Shown here in pieces: positions 46,853-58,455 of a stretch of 64,000 nt of DNA. The position numbers and the translations under genes are program-made. Source of the DNA: Gaeumannomyces sp. JS-464. Lineage: Eukaryota; Ascomycota; Sordariomycetes; Magnaporthales; Magnaporthaceae. The notes beneath the pieces are model-generated. The model saw nothing but the letters and a program-made list of their open reading frames with translations. It did not search any database and was not told the DNA's origin. The DNA is taken from contig NGZR01000003.1 in the NCBI GenBank assembly GCA_002197995.1, positions 5,580,001 through 5,644,000 on the forward strand, given 5' to 3'. Every line of letters starts with the position of its first letter. Within the stretch, counting starts at the first letter, position 1.

Positions 46853-48123
46853 TTAAAAGAGTTAAAGTTCGTAACCTTACATCCAGCTTTTCCAAAACCA
46901 AATCCGGATCGAATAAAGCAAAGCCAGCTTTTCGAAGCTTTTTCGGATGTTTCCTTTGGTTATAAAGGCAAAAAATGCCGTTTTAAACGCCGAAAAAAAC
47001 TCGACTTTGGTTACGTGGTTAACGTATAACCTTATTAGGTTTTCGATTTGTTAACCGTACGCTTTTTTTAACGGGTTAAAACATTTAACGTTAAACGGTT
47101 AAAAAAAGTAAAACGAATGCGGAGGTATGCAAAGCGTAATAATATTATATTTTTAGCAATAAAGCTCGAAATCCGTCGAGTGGTAGCTTTCGTAGCCGTT
47201 TAGCATTAACAAACGATAAGGGCCATTTGCGCGCGATGCTATGTGTTTATCGAAATGCTGGATTTATTTTAAATCGAGCTCGTTCGTAATCCACCCGTTA
47301 AAACTCGTTGCAATAACCCAATCGCGTGGAAGGTTAGTTTCCGAATACTAATTGGCCAAATAATACTGCCTTTTAACGATAATAAAAAAAGGGATTGCTT
47401 AACCGCAATTATTAACCCTTTGGATAATTATAACCTATTCCCGGTTGCTAAGCTAAACCAGCTTTGCTTTACTACGGCCTTTCGATGTTATAATAACTAT
47501 AACGGCGGCGATTATGCTTATAAGGAAGCCGGTTTCGTTAAAATTGTAAATGTCGTTATCCAAAATGCCATATTTAGCTATAATATTCCGCATAAGGTCG
47601 AATTAAGCAAAAACGAGCTTAGGATTTTCGCATTTAGCCTTTTAGTAATCGTACTTTCGAATTCAACGCGTGCCGAGCTCCGGGCGGCGTTTAACGAACT
47701 TTTTAACTTAGCGTTTACCAACGGTACCCGCGTCGCGTTCGGCGAGCAGTCGGTTAGCCATATTTTTAACACCAAAATGCCGAGGAGGGAATGCGCGAAA
47801 ATCCAGCTCGAATATGTACTTAATAAGCGCCTCCTTTTCGGATTCCGTTAATTTCCGTAATCCGGGCATAGTGTCGCGTCGAGCAGGTAAGCCCCGCTTC
47901 CGACGCGTTAAAGTTATTTTCGCGACCGAGTAAATTTTTGCAGCTTTCCGTATGCTTAGTTTTGGGTTGAATTATAAAGCCCGAAAGGCAAGCATTACCC
48001 GGCTTTCGTCGTTTCCTATTAACATTGTTATAAGCGGAGGAATTGGTCGCGAAAAAAAGAGTGTCGCGTGGTCGCGTGTCGTGGTTTACTAACTAATGTA
48101 GCCCACTTACTAATAAACCACGT
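46853..48123 (-). mobile_element. P1: Fot/pogo DNA transposon, N-terminal part
   Basis: Contains the N-terminal and DDE-containing half of the transposase on the minus strand. RKLTESEKEALIKYIFELD is readable near 47855-47800, then the CENP-B-type helix-turn-helix stretch, then IYNFNETGF (first catalytic Asp changed to Asn) near 47515. The right end at 48123 is the inverted copy of the left end over about 48 bp with a few mismatches. Stops show that the gene is dead. A long plus-strand frame at 47420-47851 is only its antisense shadow. Confidence 0.85.
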
Positions 48124-48139
48124 TAAGTTTTTATGGTTT

Positions 48140-51100
48140 ATATATATTATAACCTGGTACTTCGCTTTACAAAAGTATAATCGCCACTTTTTAAATGCTC
48201 GAACGATTGTTAAAAGTTTTTTATCGTGGATTTGGTAATTTAACTTAAGTCCATTTAACTTTTGCGAAAAAAACGCGTAAAAGTGCAACCGTTTTTGGTC
48301 GTTTCGTTATCCAAGTTAACCGCCGATCGCGTAATTCAACGCGTTGGTTTTAACTTCGAAAGGTTTTTTTAAGTTTAAAAATGCTAATATTAGTTTTTTT
48401 AACACGGCGTTCCGTAATTGCTTAAAAGCCTTTTATTTTTACTTTTCCCAACGAAACTAATGGTTATTTTAATAAAGTTCGTAAATAGTATGGCGATTTT
48501 GTTATAATTACGGATAAACCGTTTATAAAAGTTTAAAAATCCTAAAAACCTTTATACTTTCGTAACGTTTTTAAATATAAACCATTTTTTAACTTTTTCG
48601 ACTTTTTTGGGATTTATATAAACTTGTCTAAATGTAATTACGAATTTTAAAAAGCGACTTTTTACGAATGCCATTCGCACTTTTTTGGTTTAACTAAAAG
48701 CTTTGCACTAAGCAACTTATAAAGCATTTTATATACGTGCTACTTATGCTTTTCCATCGTTTTCGAAAAAATTAGGGTTTTATCCAAATATGCGAGGATA
48801 AAAATGTTAAAGTATTCGCGTAACACGTAGTTAATTATCCTTTAAAACGTAGTTAATGCATTAGTAAGCTTAAAAGTTATTACTAAAAACTCGTAGCATT
48901 TAAACCTTATTTTAAAAGCTGTAAACCATTTTTAGCCTTTTTTAATTCGTATTAAATTATAAGCTTTTCGTAGGTTTAAAACCGTAAAATACTGGGCTTT
49001 ACTAAGCTTATTTCGTAGTTCGTCGATAAAAGGTAAAAAATACCGATTTTTAATCGTAACTTTATTTAATAAGCGGTAATTAATGCACATTCGCTCCGTC
49101 CCATTTTTTTTTCTTTTTTATAAAATCCCGTATCCTATTAAAAATTAAAAGGTTTAATATATCCCTTTCGTAAATCTTTTTCCAGCTATTCTTTTAGCAC
49201 CTTTTGCTATCGGGGGCTAAATTAGTACAGCTTTTAATATTTAAGCTATATTTTTAGTTTAAGTTTAATTTTTAAATCGAACGGTTTATATTCGGAAAGC
49301 ACCGTTTTTAAGTTTTTCAAAAACAATTTCTCGTATTTATAATATTCCTTCGAAATATTCGCGAGCCGTTTTTTAATGTTAATTAGGCCGTTTTAATCGC
49401 TTTTCACTTTAGATAGTCGTATATTCGTTAATGCTAAATGCGAAAGTAAATTGCTAAGTTTTATTACCGTTATAACCTTTTTTTATTGCTTTTTAAGCTT
49501 ACGATTTGGAGTTCGTAATTGGTAAACCTTTTTAATTATTTGTGGTTTTTCCCATTAAATTTAGCCAGTAGCTTAATTTATTTGTAAGTTATTTTTTCTA
49601 AGCTAAAGGATTTCGAAAATAACGTTTCCTTTTTTATATCCAGCTCGTTTAATATAATAGTAACGTTTTCCCCATTCCGGGTGCGTAATGTTATTAGCTA
49701 TATTTTTTGGTCGATTTATCCTTTATTATAAGCGACGGGTATTTTTTTAACCGTTTTTAATTAATACGGTTAATGCTTTCGTTTCGTTAGGATTTTACAC
49801 TGTTTAACCGCTTATAGCGATATATAATCGCTTTATATTTCGCAATCGATTATTACTTTAACTTTTTTCCTTTAATATTTTATTCGGAACGTTAATAAGT
49901 CGTACGGTTAATTCGATTTTATTATTGCGACGGTTTTTATCGGTTTCCGTTTCCCATTTCGTACTTTCCGCCTAGGTGGTTTTTTTTTAGTTTTTTAGTA
50001 AAAAGAACGAATACCGTACGTTCGTTTTTCGGTTCGGGTTAAACGGCACGTACGTTTACGCGATCCTTTAATGCTAAGCTTCCGCCTTTTATGCCATATG
50101 CTTTTTGCATTTCGTAATTTTACATTTTCCTTAATCGAGCATTTTGGTAACGCATAATATCGGGTACCGTTCGCTGGGTTTAAAAACTGCGGTAAATTTA
50201 CCAATTCGGGCTAGTTTTTACCGTAGTAATTAGAATATTAAACGGGGTTTAACTTTAGGCTCGCTTTTTAACCTCCGTAAAAAAATCGTATTTAAGCTTA
50301 AGTTGTAAGTAAAATTTGCATTTTCCGTGGATATATTTTGCTTAAAAAAGGTACAAATGTTTAAAATGCTTTATATTAACGCTAATGTGGTTTTTAAATT
50401 TTAACGCAGCTTTGCCCGGCTCGCTTATATCGTTAAACCGGTAACTAGCGTATTTAACTTCCTATTAGTCGTTAAACTACGATAAAAGTTAGCCGTTATT
50501 TCCGTTTGCTGGGGTAACGTAATATAACGGGCCATTTAGGTGTTTTAAAACCTTAACGTTTTAAAAGCACTTAAATACTTCGAACGGCGTAAAAACGCGC
50601 TGGTTTTTCCAGCTTTCGCGAATTATAAATATAAAAGCTGCGTTGCTTAAACCTTTTGCGTACTTTTAAAGCTTGGTCGTTTTAAAGTTTTAACTATTTT
50701 GGTTTATTTCCGCGTTGGTATTAGGGTTTTCCAACCTTCGAAAAAGGTGTGTTTAATTTAACGGCTTTTTTTGGGCTTTTTTTTCCTTTGTACTGCTTGC
50801 TAAAGCTGCCCTTTTATAAGTCCAACGAAAAGCAACGTCGATTTTTTCTTCCAAATTTTCGGGCCCGAAAACGACTTGCTGTTTTCTTTCGCTATTATAC
50901 TTAACCCTAATAGCTTTAAGCATAACAATGTTTTGCGGTTTCCGGGGGTACCACCCGGTAGCTTTTTTATCGAACTGGTATGTAACACATAGCTCGTTGT
51001 AATAACACGTTTAACTAAACGCTACTTCGGGGTATAATCCTTTTTATGTCGAGCTTTCCTATATTTGTTAAAAGTTCGCTACTTAACGGTTGTTATCCCG

Positions 51101-52060
51101 CTACGGGCAATTAGCTTTAACGTGGCCAGCTTAGCCGCATTTAAAACACTTCCCGTTTTTTAAATTTTACTTTTGCTTTTTCTATTACCTTTATTACTAG
51201 TAAACGGCTCCCGCATTAAAATTTATAAAGCTTAAATGCGTTTTGTAAACCGTAATAGGTTGCTATTTAGCCTTTTTTTGGTTAACTTTATTATTTTATA
51301 CCGCATTTTTAAAACCATATCCTTTTTTTTCCTATTATCGTTCGTATAGTTTATCGCTAATGCGAACCGCGTTTTTAACGTAATTTGTAAAAAAACTCGG
51401 GGCGATTTTATTTCGCGAGTTCGTCTTTTACGTTTTCGCGCAATCCGTTGTAAAAATGCAACATTAACGTAGCGTCGCTCCAACTAAGCTTAGTGTTAAT
51501 CCGTTAAAAATCCGCCGCGTATTTGGCTGCGGCTTTTTGCTATTTAAAAGCTAGCAAGTTTCTTTCGGCGATTTAAATTTCGTCGATTATTCCGAACACT
51601 TTTCCGACCTTTTTTTCCGAAAGTTTTAAAGTTGGCGAAAATAAGTTTGGTAGCTTTTTGGCTACTTTCGTATCTTTTAAAGTAGTTACTTTAGGTTAGT
51701 TAAAACTACTTTTTTATTTTGCCGTCCAGCTTGGTAGCAGCGTAAGCGATTTTTTATTTTTCGCTTACGAATTGCTATTCGTAAAACTTAAAATAGCTTT
51801 TGCATTTGGTAAAAAACGTTTTAAACTTGCCGTTTTTCCTTTTATAAAGGTCCGGAAACGGGAACTTATACGTTTTAACCGCAATAAGTGCTTTAAAAAA
51901 CACTAATTTCGTAGTAAACTGCTTTATTTCGGCCTAACCTTTAGCAATTTCGTTCGTTATAAGCTTAAAAAAGCTAGCCGTATTAGTGGCTTTTTTAAGG
52001 TCGTACTTAACACCGTTAAAAGTGAAAACCGTAGTTTTTCCCTTTTCGGGCTTTTTGCTA
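48140..52060 (-). pseudogene. B5 gag to RNase H, RIP-inactivated
   Basis: Minus-strand polyprotein with the family order. RNase H begins at the P1 junction (FFAKVK-like ending, then YQIHDKKLLTIVRAFKKW near 48165-48230). Gag near 51330-51500 shows the conserved stretch before the zinc knuckle. The remaining pol part (integrase, chromodomain) is at 37270-38790 beyond P1. Stops interrupt all domains. Confidence 0.8.
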
Positions 52061-52121
52061 CTGCTCGTTATAATTATATTATTTTTTTTTTTAGCGAAGT
52101 ACTAAATAGGATTAGTTAAAA

Positions 52122-52568
52122 TGTTACAATTAAAGGTTTGCTTTTAAAGTAAGGCATTTCGGGGGTGGAAAAGTCAGTATTTTTAATTTGGTTAACAAAA
52201 AAATACGGGATTTAAAAAGATAATTTAATTGCTTGCCTTAAAAGATGCTTAAAAGCTAACTTAAGTTAACTAATGCTAAAGCTTTAGTTAAAGCTATTTA
52301 AAACAATAGGAAATCCATCTTTTATATACACGCTGCCTTTTGCCTTATATTAGGTTGGATTTGTGGCTTTGCTATAAGTTTACAAATTCTTTTTGGATTT
52401 GTTATTTTGTTATAAATTTATAAATCCCTTTTTGGATTTGTTGCTTTATTACAAATTTATAAATCCCTTTTGGTTTACGTAATTTTACGTAACCGGGGCG
52501 GGGCGAAAGTACCATTTCGGGGCCCCCTTTTATCTTGCTGTTTTGGGGCTTGCATGCTGGTCGTAACA
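52122..52568 (-). repeat. B5 5' LTR (447 bp)
   Basis: Starts tgttacaatt and ends gtcgtaaca; three hairpin units; one base shorter than the 3' LTR. Confidence 0.92.
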
Positions 52569-52573
52569 TATTC

Positions 52574-53756
52574 GTTCGTTTAAATTAATATCGCTATTAA
52601 ATGATTGCAAATTTTTTAATATTAACTGCTAGGGTTAACTGTTTTATTTTGCCACCGTTATAATTGCTTTTTATAACGTCGCATATTTATTGTTTAAAGT
52701 TCGTAATTGTTAAACCTTTTTAACTACTAGTAGCTTTTTTTATTAAACTTAACTAGTAGCCTAATTTATTCGTAAGTTATGCTTTTTAAATTAAAAAATG
52801 TTTAAAATAATATTTTCCCTATTTATATTTATAATATTTAGGGTAATTCGAAAGTTTTTTCGTTAAAGTTAAAATTTAAATAATTAGTTTTTATATCGAT
52901 TTTTTCGTTATTATACGTAATTATTTCCCTTTTATAATATTTAAGTTATACGGTCGCTGCTTTTTTTGTATTTAAAATCCCTACTTTTTCGCTGCTTTTA
53001 ACGAAAAGTAATTGCTTTAAACCCCGTTATTAATTATAACTTGTAACTTTTTTTTTAATGTTATAACTTTATTACCATACGCCGGTATTAATCGTTATTT
53101 ATCGTAAATAAGGTTTTTAACTATTATTTTAATTCATTTCGTACTTTTATTTCGGGTAAGTTTTTTAGTTTTTTATTTCGAGGGTTTTTCCCGTGTTTTA
53201 AGGTATTCCGAACCGTATTAACCCGTTAGTTTAAACCCGGGCTTTTTTCCATATACTTTGCATTTTAGCTTACTGTAAAAATCGTACGTTAAAAGTTTTA
53301 ACATATATATTATAATGTATAATAGTAAAAGTGCGAAGGTTATTGCAAATTGTTAATAGTTTATTACTTAAACTTTCCATTTCGGAAATTAGTAATCCTT
53401 TTTTAAATGCTTAATTATCTTTTTTTCCTTTTAAAAAAGAAATCACTTTTTAATTTAGCTGTTAAATGCTATTAGCACTCGTTTTATATGCATTTTGCTT
53501 AAAAAAGCTCGATATATCCCGTTAAATTAACGTGCAAATCCGGGTAATTTAACGGGTGCGTTTTAACATAACGTGGTTTACTTTTTACCATATTATTATA
53601 TAGTTTTCCGTAATACGTAACGGTTTAATCGTTTTAAACCCAATTTAAAAATTATTTATCGTTTTCGTACGTAGATTTTATATGCATAATTCCGCTAATA
53701 AATTTGGGTTAATTTTAAACTTATTTATCGTTTTTAAACAATTTAAACGAGGTATA
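52574..53756 (-). mobile_element. B4: middle portion (protease and linker region) before P2
   Basis: Resumes the B4 sequence cut by B5: the region before RT continues at 52574, as shown by comparison with the B1 stretch at about 20990-21180. It carries degraded protease and linker coding parts. P2 ends it at 53756. Confidence 0.75.
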
Positions 53757-55597
53757 ACGTGGTTTATAAGCGAGTGTTACATATAAACGAGTGCCACAAT
53801 TAACGCGTTTACGCGTTAATCCAACTTTATCCACGAATATTTCCATAATAAATAATGGCAAACCAAAACGACGAACGCAAAATTGTTTTAACTTTTTAAA
53901 CGATCGCATTAAATCCACAATTAAATATACGGGGCGCCGCTAAGATTTACGAAATCGACTTTTCCATTTTCGCCGGCGAAAGCGCGGTTAACTTGCTCGA
54001 CGTGACATTATGCCCAAATTACGGAAATTAACGGAATTCGAAAAGAAAACGCTTATTAAATACATATTAAAGCTGGATTTGCGAGCATTTCTTCCCCGGC
54101 CTTTTGGTATTAAAAATATGGCTAACTAATTGCTTACTAAACGCGACGCGAGCGTTATCGGTAAAAACTAAGTCGCGAACTTCGTTAAACGCCGCGCAAA
54201 GCTCGGTACGCGTTAAATTCGAAAATACGATTACCAAAAGGCTAAATGCGAAAATCCCAAACTCGTTTTTGCGTAATTCGACTTTATACGGAACATTATA
54301 ACTAAATATAGCATTATAAATAACGATATTTACAATTTCGATAAAACCGGCTTTTTTATAGGCATAATTACCGCCGTTATAGTTATTACAATATCGGAAA
54401 GCCGTAGTAAAGTAAAGCTAATTTAGCTTAGTAACTGGAAATAGGCTACAATTATTTAAAAAGTTAATTATTACGGTTAAGCGATCCCCTTTTTTATTAT
54501 CGTTAAAAAGTAATACTATTAGCTAATTGGTATTTGAAAACCGACTTTTTACGCGATTGGGTTATTTTAACGAATTTTAACGGGTAAATTACGAATAAAC
54601 TCGGTTTAAAATGGATTTAACATTTTAATAAACACATTGCAGCCCGTAAAAAAAAGTTTTATCGTTTATTAATGCTAAACGGGCATAAAAGCCACCATTC
54701 GACGGATTTTAAGCTTTATTGCTAAAAATATAACATCGTTACGCTTTGCATACTTTTGCATTCGTTTTACTTTTTTTAACCGCTTAACGTTAAATGTTTT
54801 AACCCGCTAAAAAAAGCGTACGGTTAATAAATCGAAAACTTAATAAAGTTATACGTTAACCACGTAATTAAAATCGAATTCCTTTCGGTATTTAAAGCGG
54901 CATTTTTTAACTTTATAACCGAAAAAAACATTCGAAAAGGTTTTTGAAAGGCTAACTTTGCTTTTTTTAATTCGAAATCGGTTTTGGAAAAGCTAAATGT
55001 AAAACTACGGATTTTAACTCCCCCGAAGGAGCTTTTAAGCAATGCCGAACTTTAAACTTCCAAAACGCCCTAAACAGCTAAAAACGTAACTTCGCAATCC
55101 GAATATATCAAAATTCGAATTTCCAATTATTAAAGCAGCTTTCCGTTATTTATGCTAGCGGTTATAAATTAATTAACGAAAAAGGCCAAAGCAATTATAT
55201 ATTAAGTTAACCTTTTGGAGGAAAAGTGCTTCAAATTACGAAAAGCGAACGAAACGCTAAGCAAACGCTAAAAGGCTGAAAAAACACGCGTTCGATAAAA
55301 AGGGTTACATATTATCGAAAAAATACGAAATGTTTTAAACTAGTAAAAGCTAAATAAGCAGTTATAGTAAAAAATGCGCGATTATGGGGGTTAAAAAAAA
55401 GGGTAACGACGATTCGTCGGTAATGTGGCATTTGCGGCAAAACCGGACATAATGCGCGCATTTGCCAGGAAAAAGTAAAAACGTTTAATATATACAGTTC
55501 CGAATAGTTTAAATGGATTTTTAACGTTATTAGGTTGGCATGCGCGTTAATTAACGGGAGGTTAAGTGTGGGTGTGGCACTCGCTTGTAAACCACGT
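53757..55597 (+). mobile_element. P2: Fot/pogo DNA transposon in B4
   Basis: 1841 bp with inverted ends ACGTGGTTTATAAGCGAGTG (left) and the complement of ACGTGGTTTACAAGCGAGTG (right), flanked by TA (53755-53756 and 55598-55599). TA duplication and the terminal sequence fit the pogo branch of Tc1/mariner. It is in the opposite orientation to P1 and shares its transposase. Confidence 0.9.
54010..55500 (+). pseudogene. P2 transposase (pogo/Fot type), RIP-inactivated
   Basis: Starts near 54011 with MPKLRKLTEFEKKTLIKYIL, a psq-type DNA-binding helix-turn-helix, followed by the CENP-B-type second domain (VANFVKRRAKLGTR, KYDYQKAKCENP). The DDE domain begins with IYNFDKTGF (first catalytic Asp retained, near 54320) and continues through a damaged core. 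The C-terminal zinc knuckle lies near 55415-55470 and matches that of P1. Many TAA/TAG stops make it inactive. Family role: cut-and-paste transposition at TA sites. Confidence 0.82.
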
Positions 55598-57574
55598 TAA
55601 ACTTTTTTGATATCGAATTTTGGGGTTGCTTATTTAAGTTTTTTAATCCCTTTTTAGTTTTTTACGAAGTGGGTTTATTTTAGCGGTTTTTAATTAATTT
55701 TGCTATTGGTGTTTAAGGAATTTCCCTTTTTAACTTCGCTTTTACCTAGTAAAGTTTCGTACTTTTTTTTTTAAGTTTGTTAATTTTCCAGTTACGTTTA
55801 TTTCGTCGATTTCGAAAGTAATGCGGGCGACGGTATTATTTTAACCCTTAGATTTCGTAAATTTAAAAACGACGTATTGCTTGCTTTTATTATCGTATTT
55901 AAGCCGAGTTAAACCTTTGCTAAGTTTTTTACGCATTATAGTTATTTTTTTCCTTAGGTACTATTTTAACGCGTTTTTGTTTAACTGGTATACCGCATAC
56001 GAGTTTTCGTAGCAGTAAGTTTAGTTAATCGCCGCTTTAAGGCATAAAGTTTTATCCGTTTTATCGTTTCCCCGTCGGGCGATTACTGCTTATCTTTTAT
56101 TGCGTTAAAAGCAATCTTTTTAACATGCTTTATTTAACCGCATTTAAAGCATTTCCCGTTTTTAAACCTACCTTTTTTTAATACGTAACTTCCGCATTTA
56201 AATTTATAAGTTTAAAATGGGTTCCTAATACCGTAAATGGTTATTATTTGGTTTTTTTTTAATTGGTTTTATACCATATTTTTAAATTATTATCCCTTTT
56301 TTTCCAGTTTTCGTTCGTATAATTTATCGCTAATTTTAACGGCTGCTGTAACGTATTTGGTAAAAATGTTCGGTTATTTAACTTTAATTATTTCGTTTTT
56401 TACATCGTTGTATAAACCGGTATAAAAATAAGTAATTTTAATTTGGTCGATCCAATCGAGTTTGTTAGCAAATTGTTAAAACTTTAATATATACGTTAAC
56501 GCCGCTCCTTTTTACCGAAGCTAAAATGGCTTTTTTTTAACCACTCGTTTTTTATGGATTTATTCGAACATTTTAGCGATTTTTTTTTCGAATTTATCGA
56601 AATTAGCAAATATAATTTTCGTAATTTCGTTCGATTTGTTAAAACTTTTTAAATAATTAGTTTAAATAGGTTCGAATTAATTTTTAATTTTACCGTTAAA
56701 ACGGGTTACTACGTAAACAACCTTTTATTTTTCCCTTTTAAAATCGGTTTAATAAAATAAAAAGTAACTTTTGCATTTGGTAAAAAAGTTTCGAAATTTA
56801 CCTTTTTTCCTATTATATTTATCGGGCGTAGGGAATTTATACGTAAATAACGTAAATTTAGGTTATTTTTTAACTTCCGCTATGTTAACCTTTACCGCGG
56901 CTAATTTAGCTTTGCTTTTTTGCAATTCCCCTGTTATAACCTTAAAAAGGTCGAAGGCGTTAGCGGTAATGTACGTTACGCCGTTATACTTAAACGTAAA
57001 AGCGAACGCCGATTTACTAGTCCCCGGGGTCGCTATAGTCGTATTGTTTATACTTTTAGTAAATGCTAAATAGGATTAGTTAAAATGTTACAAATAAGCT
57101 TTTGCTTTTAAAGTAAAGCCGCTTAAAAAAGGTGTTTAAAACAGTACGCTTATTAAAAGGGTTGGTAAATTTGGTAATAATAGTTAAATTGCTTACTTAA
57201 AAAGGTGTTTTAAAGCTAACTTAAGTTAATTAATGCCGAAGTTTTAGTTAAAACTACTTAAAACAATAGGGAATCCTTCCTTTATATATTTGCTGTTTTT
57301 GGTTTTTTTGTTTTTTTAAATTTGTTGCCTTGCTACAAATCCACAAATCTTTTTAAATTTGTTGCTTTGCTGCAAATCCACAAATACTTTGGATTTATTG
57401 CTTTGCTGCAAATCTACAAATCTCTTTGGATTTATTGCTTTGTTGCAAATCCATAAATCCCTTTTAGGTAAGCTGTGCGGTTACGTAACTTCCGTTTTGG
57501 CAAAAAGCGGGGTAAAGGCACCACTTGGAACCCCTCCTACCTTGTGTCCTAGGATTTGCATGCTGGTCGTAACA
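55598..57574 (-). mobile_element. B4: 5' portion with gag and 5' LTR
   Basis: Gag on the minus strand: the capsid region lies near 56980-56330 and zinc-knuckle sequence near 56150. The 5' LTR (57086-57574) closes the element. The divergence from B1, B2, B5 and B6 is much larger than among those copies, which makes B4 the oldest or a separate subfamily. Confidence 0.82.
57086..57574 (-). repeat. B4 5' LTR (489 bp)
   Basis: Starts tgttacaaat and ends gtcgtaaca. Four hairpin units at about 57317-57460 make it about 41 bp longer than the three-unit LTRs. Confidence 0.9.
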
Positions 57575-58130
57575 CGGAAACGGAAAGACAATTAACGAGG
57601 CATGGTACTGGAAGTAGGGTTAATAGGTAAATTAGCTTTTGTAATACCTTTTTTGTACTTAAATCCGAATTGCTAAAGGCTCCCTTTTATATATTACGAG
57701 AATTTCTAGCTTTTAGGCTTTTAAACGAGCTTACCGCCGTCTTTAGGCACCGTTTGGATTTGCCAAAAAGTGAAGCTGTTTAGGCCTGCTTTAACCCTGG
57801 ATCACGATTTCGCACGGGCCGTTGTTTTTTTGGGAATAGCTTTTATTTTGATTTTTTATACCCTTTGCTTTTTATAAATAGACGTTTTTTGTATCCCCTG
57901 TATGTAAACCCACCGAAAATTAGGCCCAAATATATATGAACGGGCATAGGGCTACCCCGGGCGTTTTCTCCACGTCGAGAAATAAGCTTATTTAAAGCCA
58001 AAAAACCGGCAGGGGGTTAAAAAACCAAAAACCGATAGTTTAGGACAGGCCCTTAAAAACTGTTATCATAAAGTACAAAGGGCTTTGAAAGTATGCAAGC
58101 TTTTTAATTGTCAAGTTTGCCATTTTACAG
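57575..58130. other. Spacer between the transposon nest and the gene island
   Basis: No gene, LTR or repeat recognised. Composition rises from AT-rich to balanced toward 58130, where the GC-rich island begins. It may contain the 3' flank of the membrane protein gene. Confidence 0.5.
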
Positions 58131-58455
58131 GGCGGGTTTTCAAAGAGCTCGGACCCACCACGTCGAGCTCCATTCACCGCCCGTGCCCCTGGCAGGTCGA
58201 AGGACGCTGGAGAAGGCAGGTCCCTGGCGCCAGAGTGAGGTCGACTTCAGGAGCTCAGTACTGCAACACTGAACAAGAGTTCTTCGGCCAGATACCTAGG
58301 TCGAATTCCATATTCCTTAGTTTGCGCCAGCCCACGCCGATGATACCATATTATAGCCACCGTACGGCCGTACGGCTGATGACGTCCCCGTCGCCGTCCC
58401 GAGGAAAGCGTACAGGCCCAAGAAAACTACACAAACCCAGCGCCATCCCCCGTCC

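Larger units (their letters stand above)
48124..52568 (-). mobile_element. B5: full-length B-family chromovirus, 5' half
   Basis: Continuation of B5 beyond P1, from the RNase H region back through RT, protease, linker and gag to the 5' LTR (52122-52568). The TA dinucleotide at 48124-48125 repeats 38790-38791, as expected for a pogo insertion. Domain positions: RT about 49310-48570, protease about 49890-49600, linker about 51050-49900, gag about 52040-51330. Confidence 0.92.

Noticed and set aside
47420..47851. 143-codon open frame on the plus strand
   Set aside because: It lies antisense to the P1 transposase and is the shadow of that degraded gene; the same shadow appears in P2.
38792..48123. 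piggyBac-type element based on TTAA at both ends
   Set aside because: TTAA is seen at P1, but P2 has TATA/TTAA-like flanks that agree only on TA, and the transposase is of pogo/Fot type with a CX2CX4HX4C tail.
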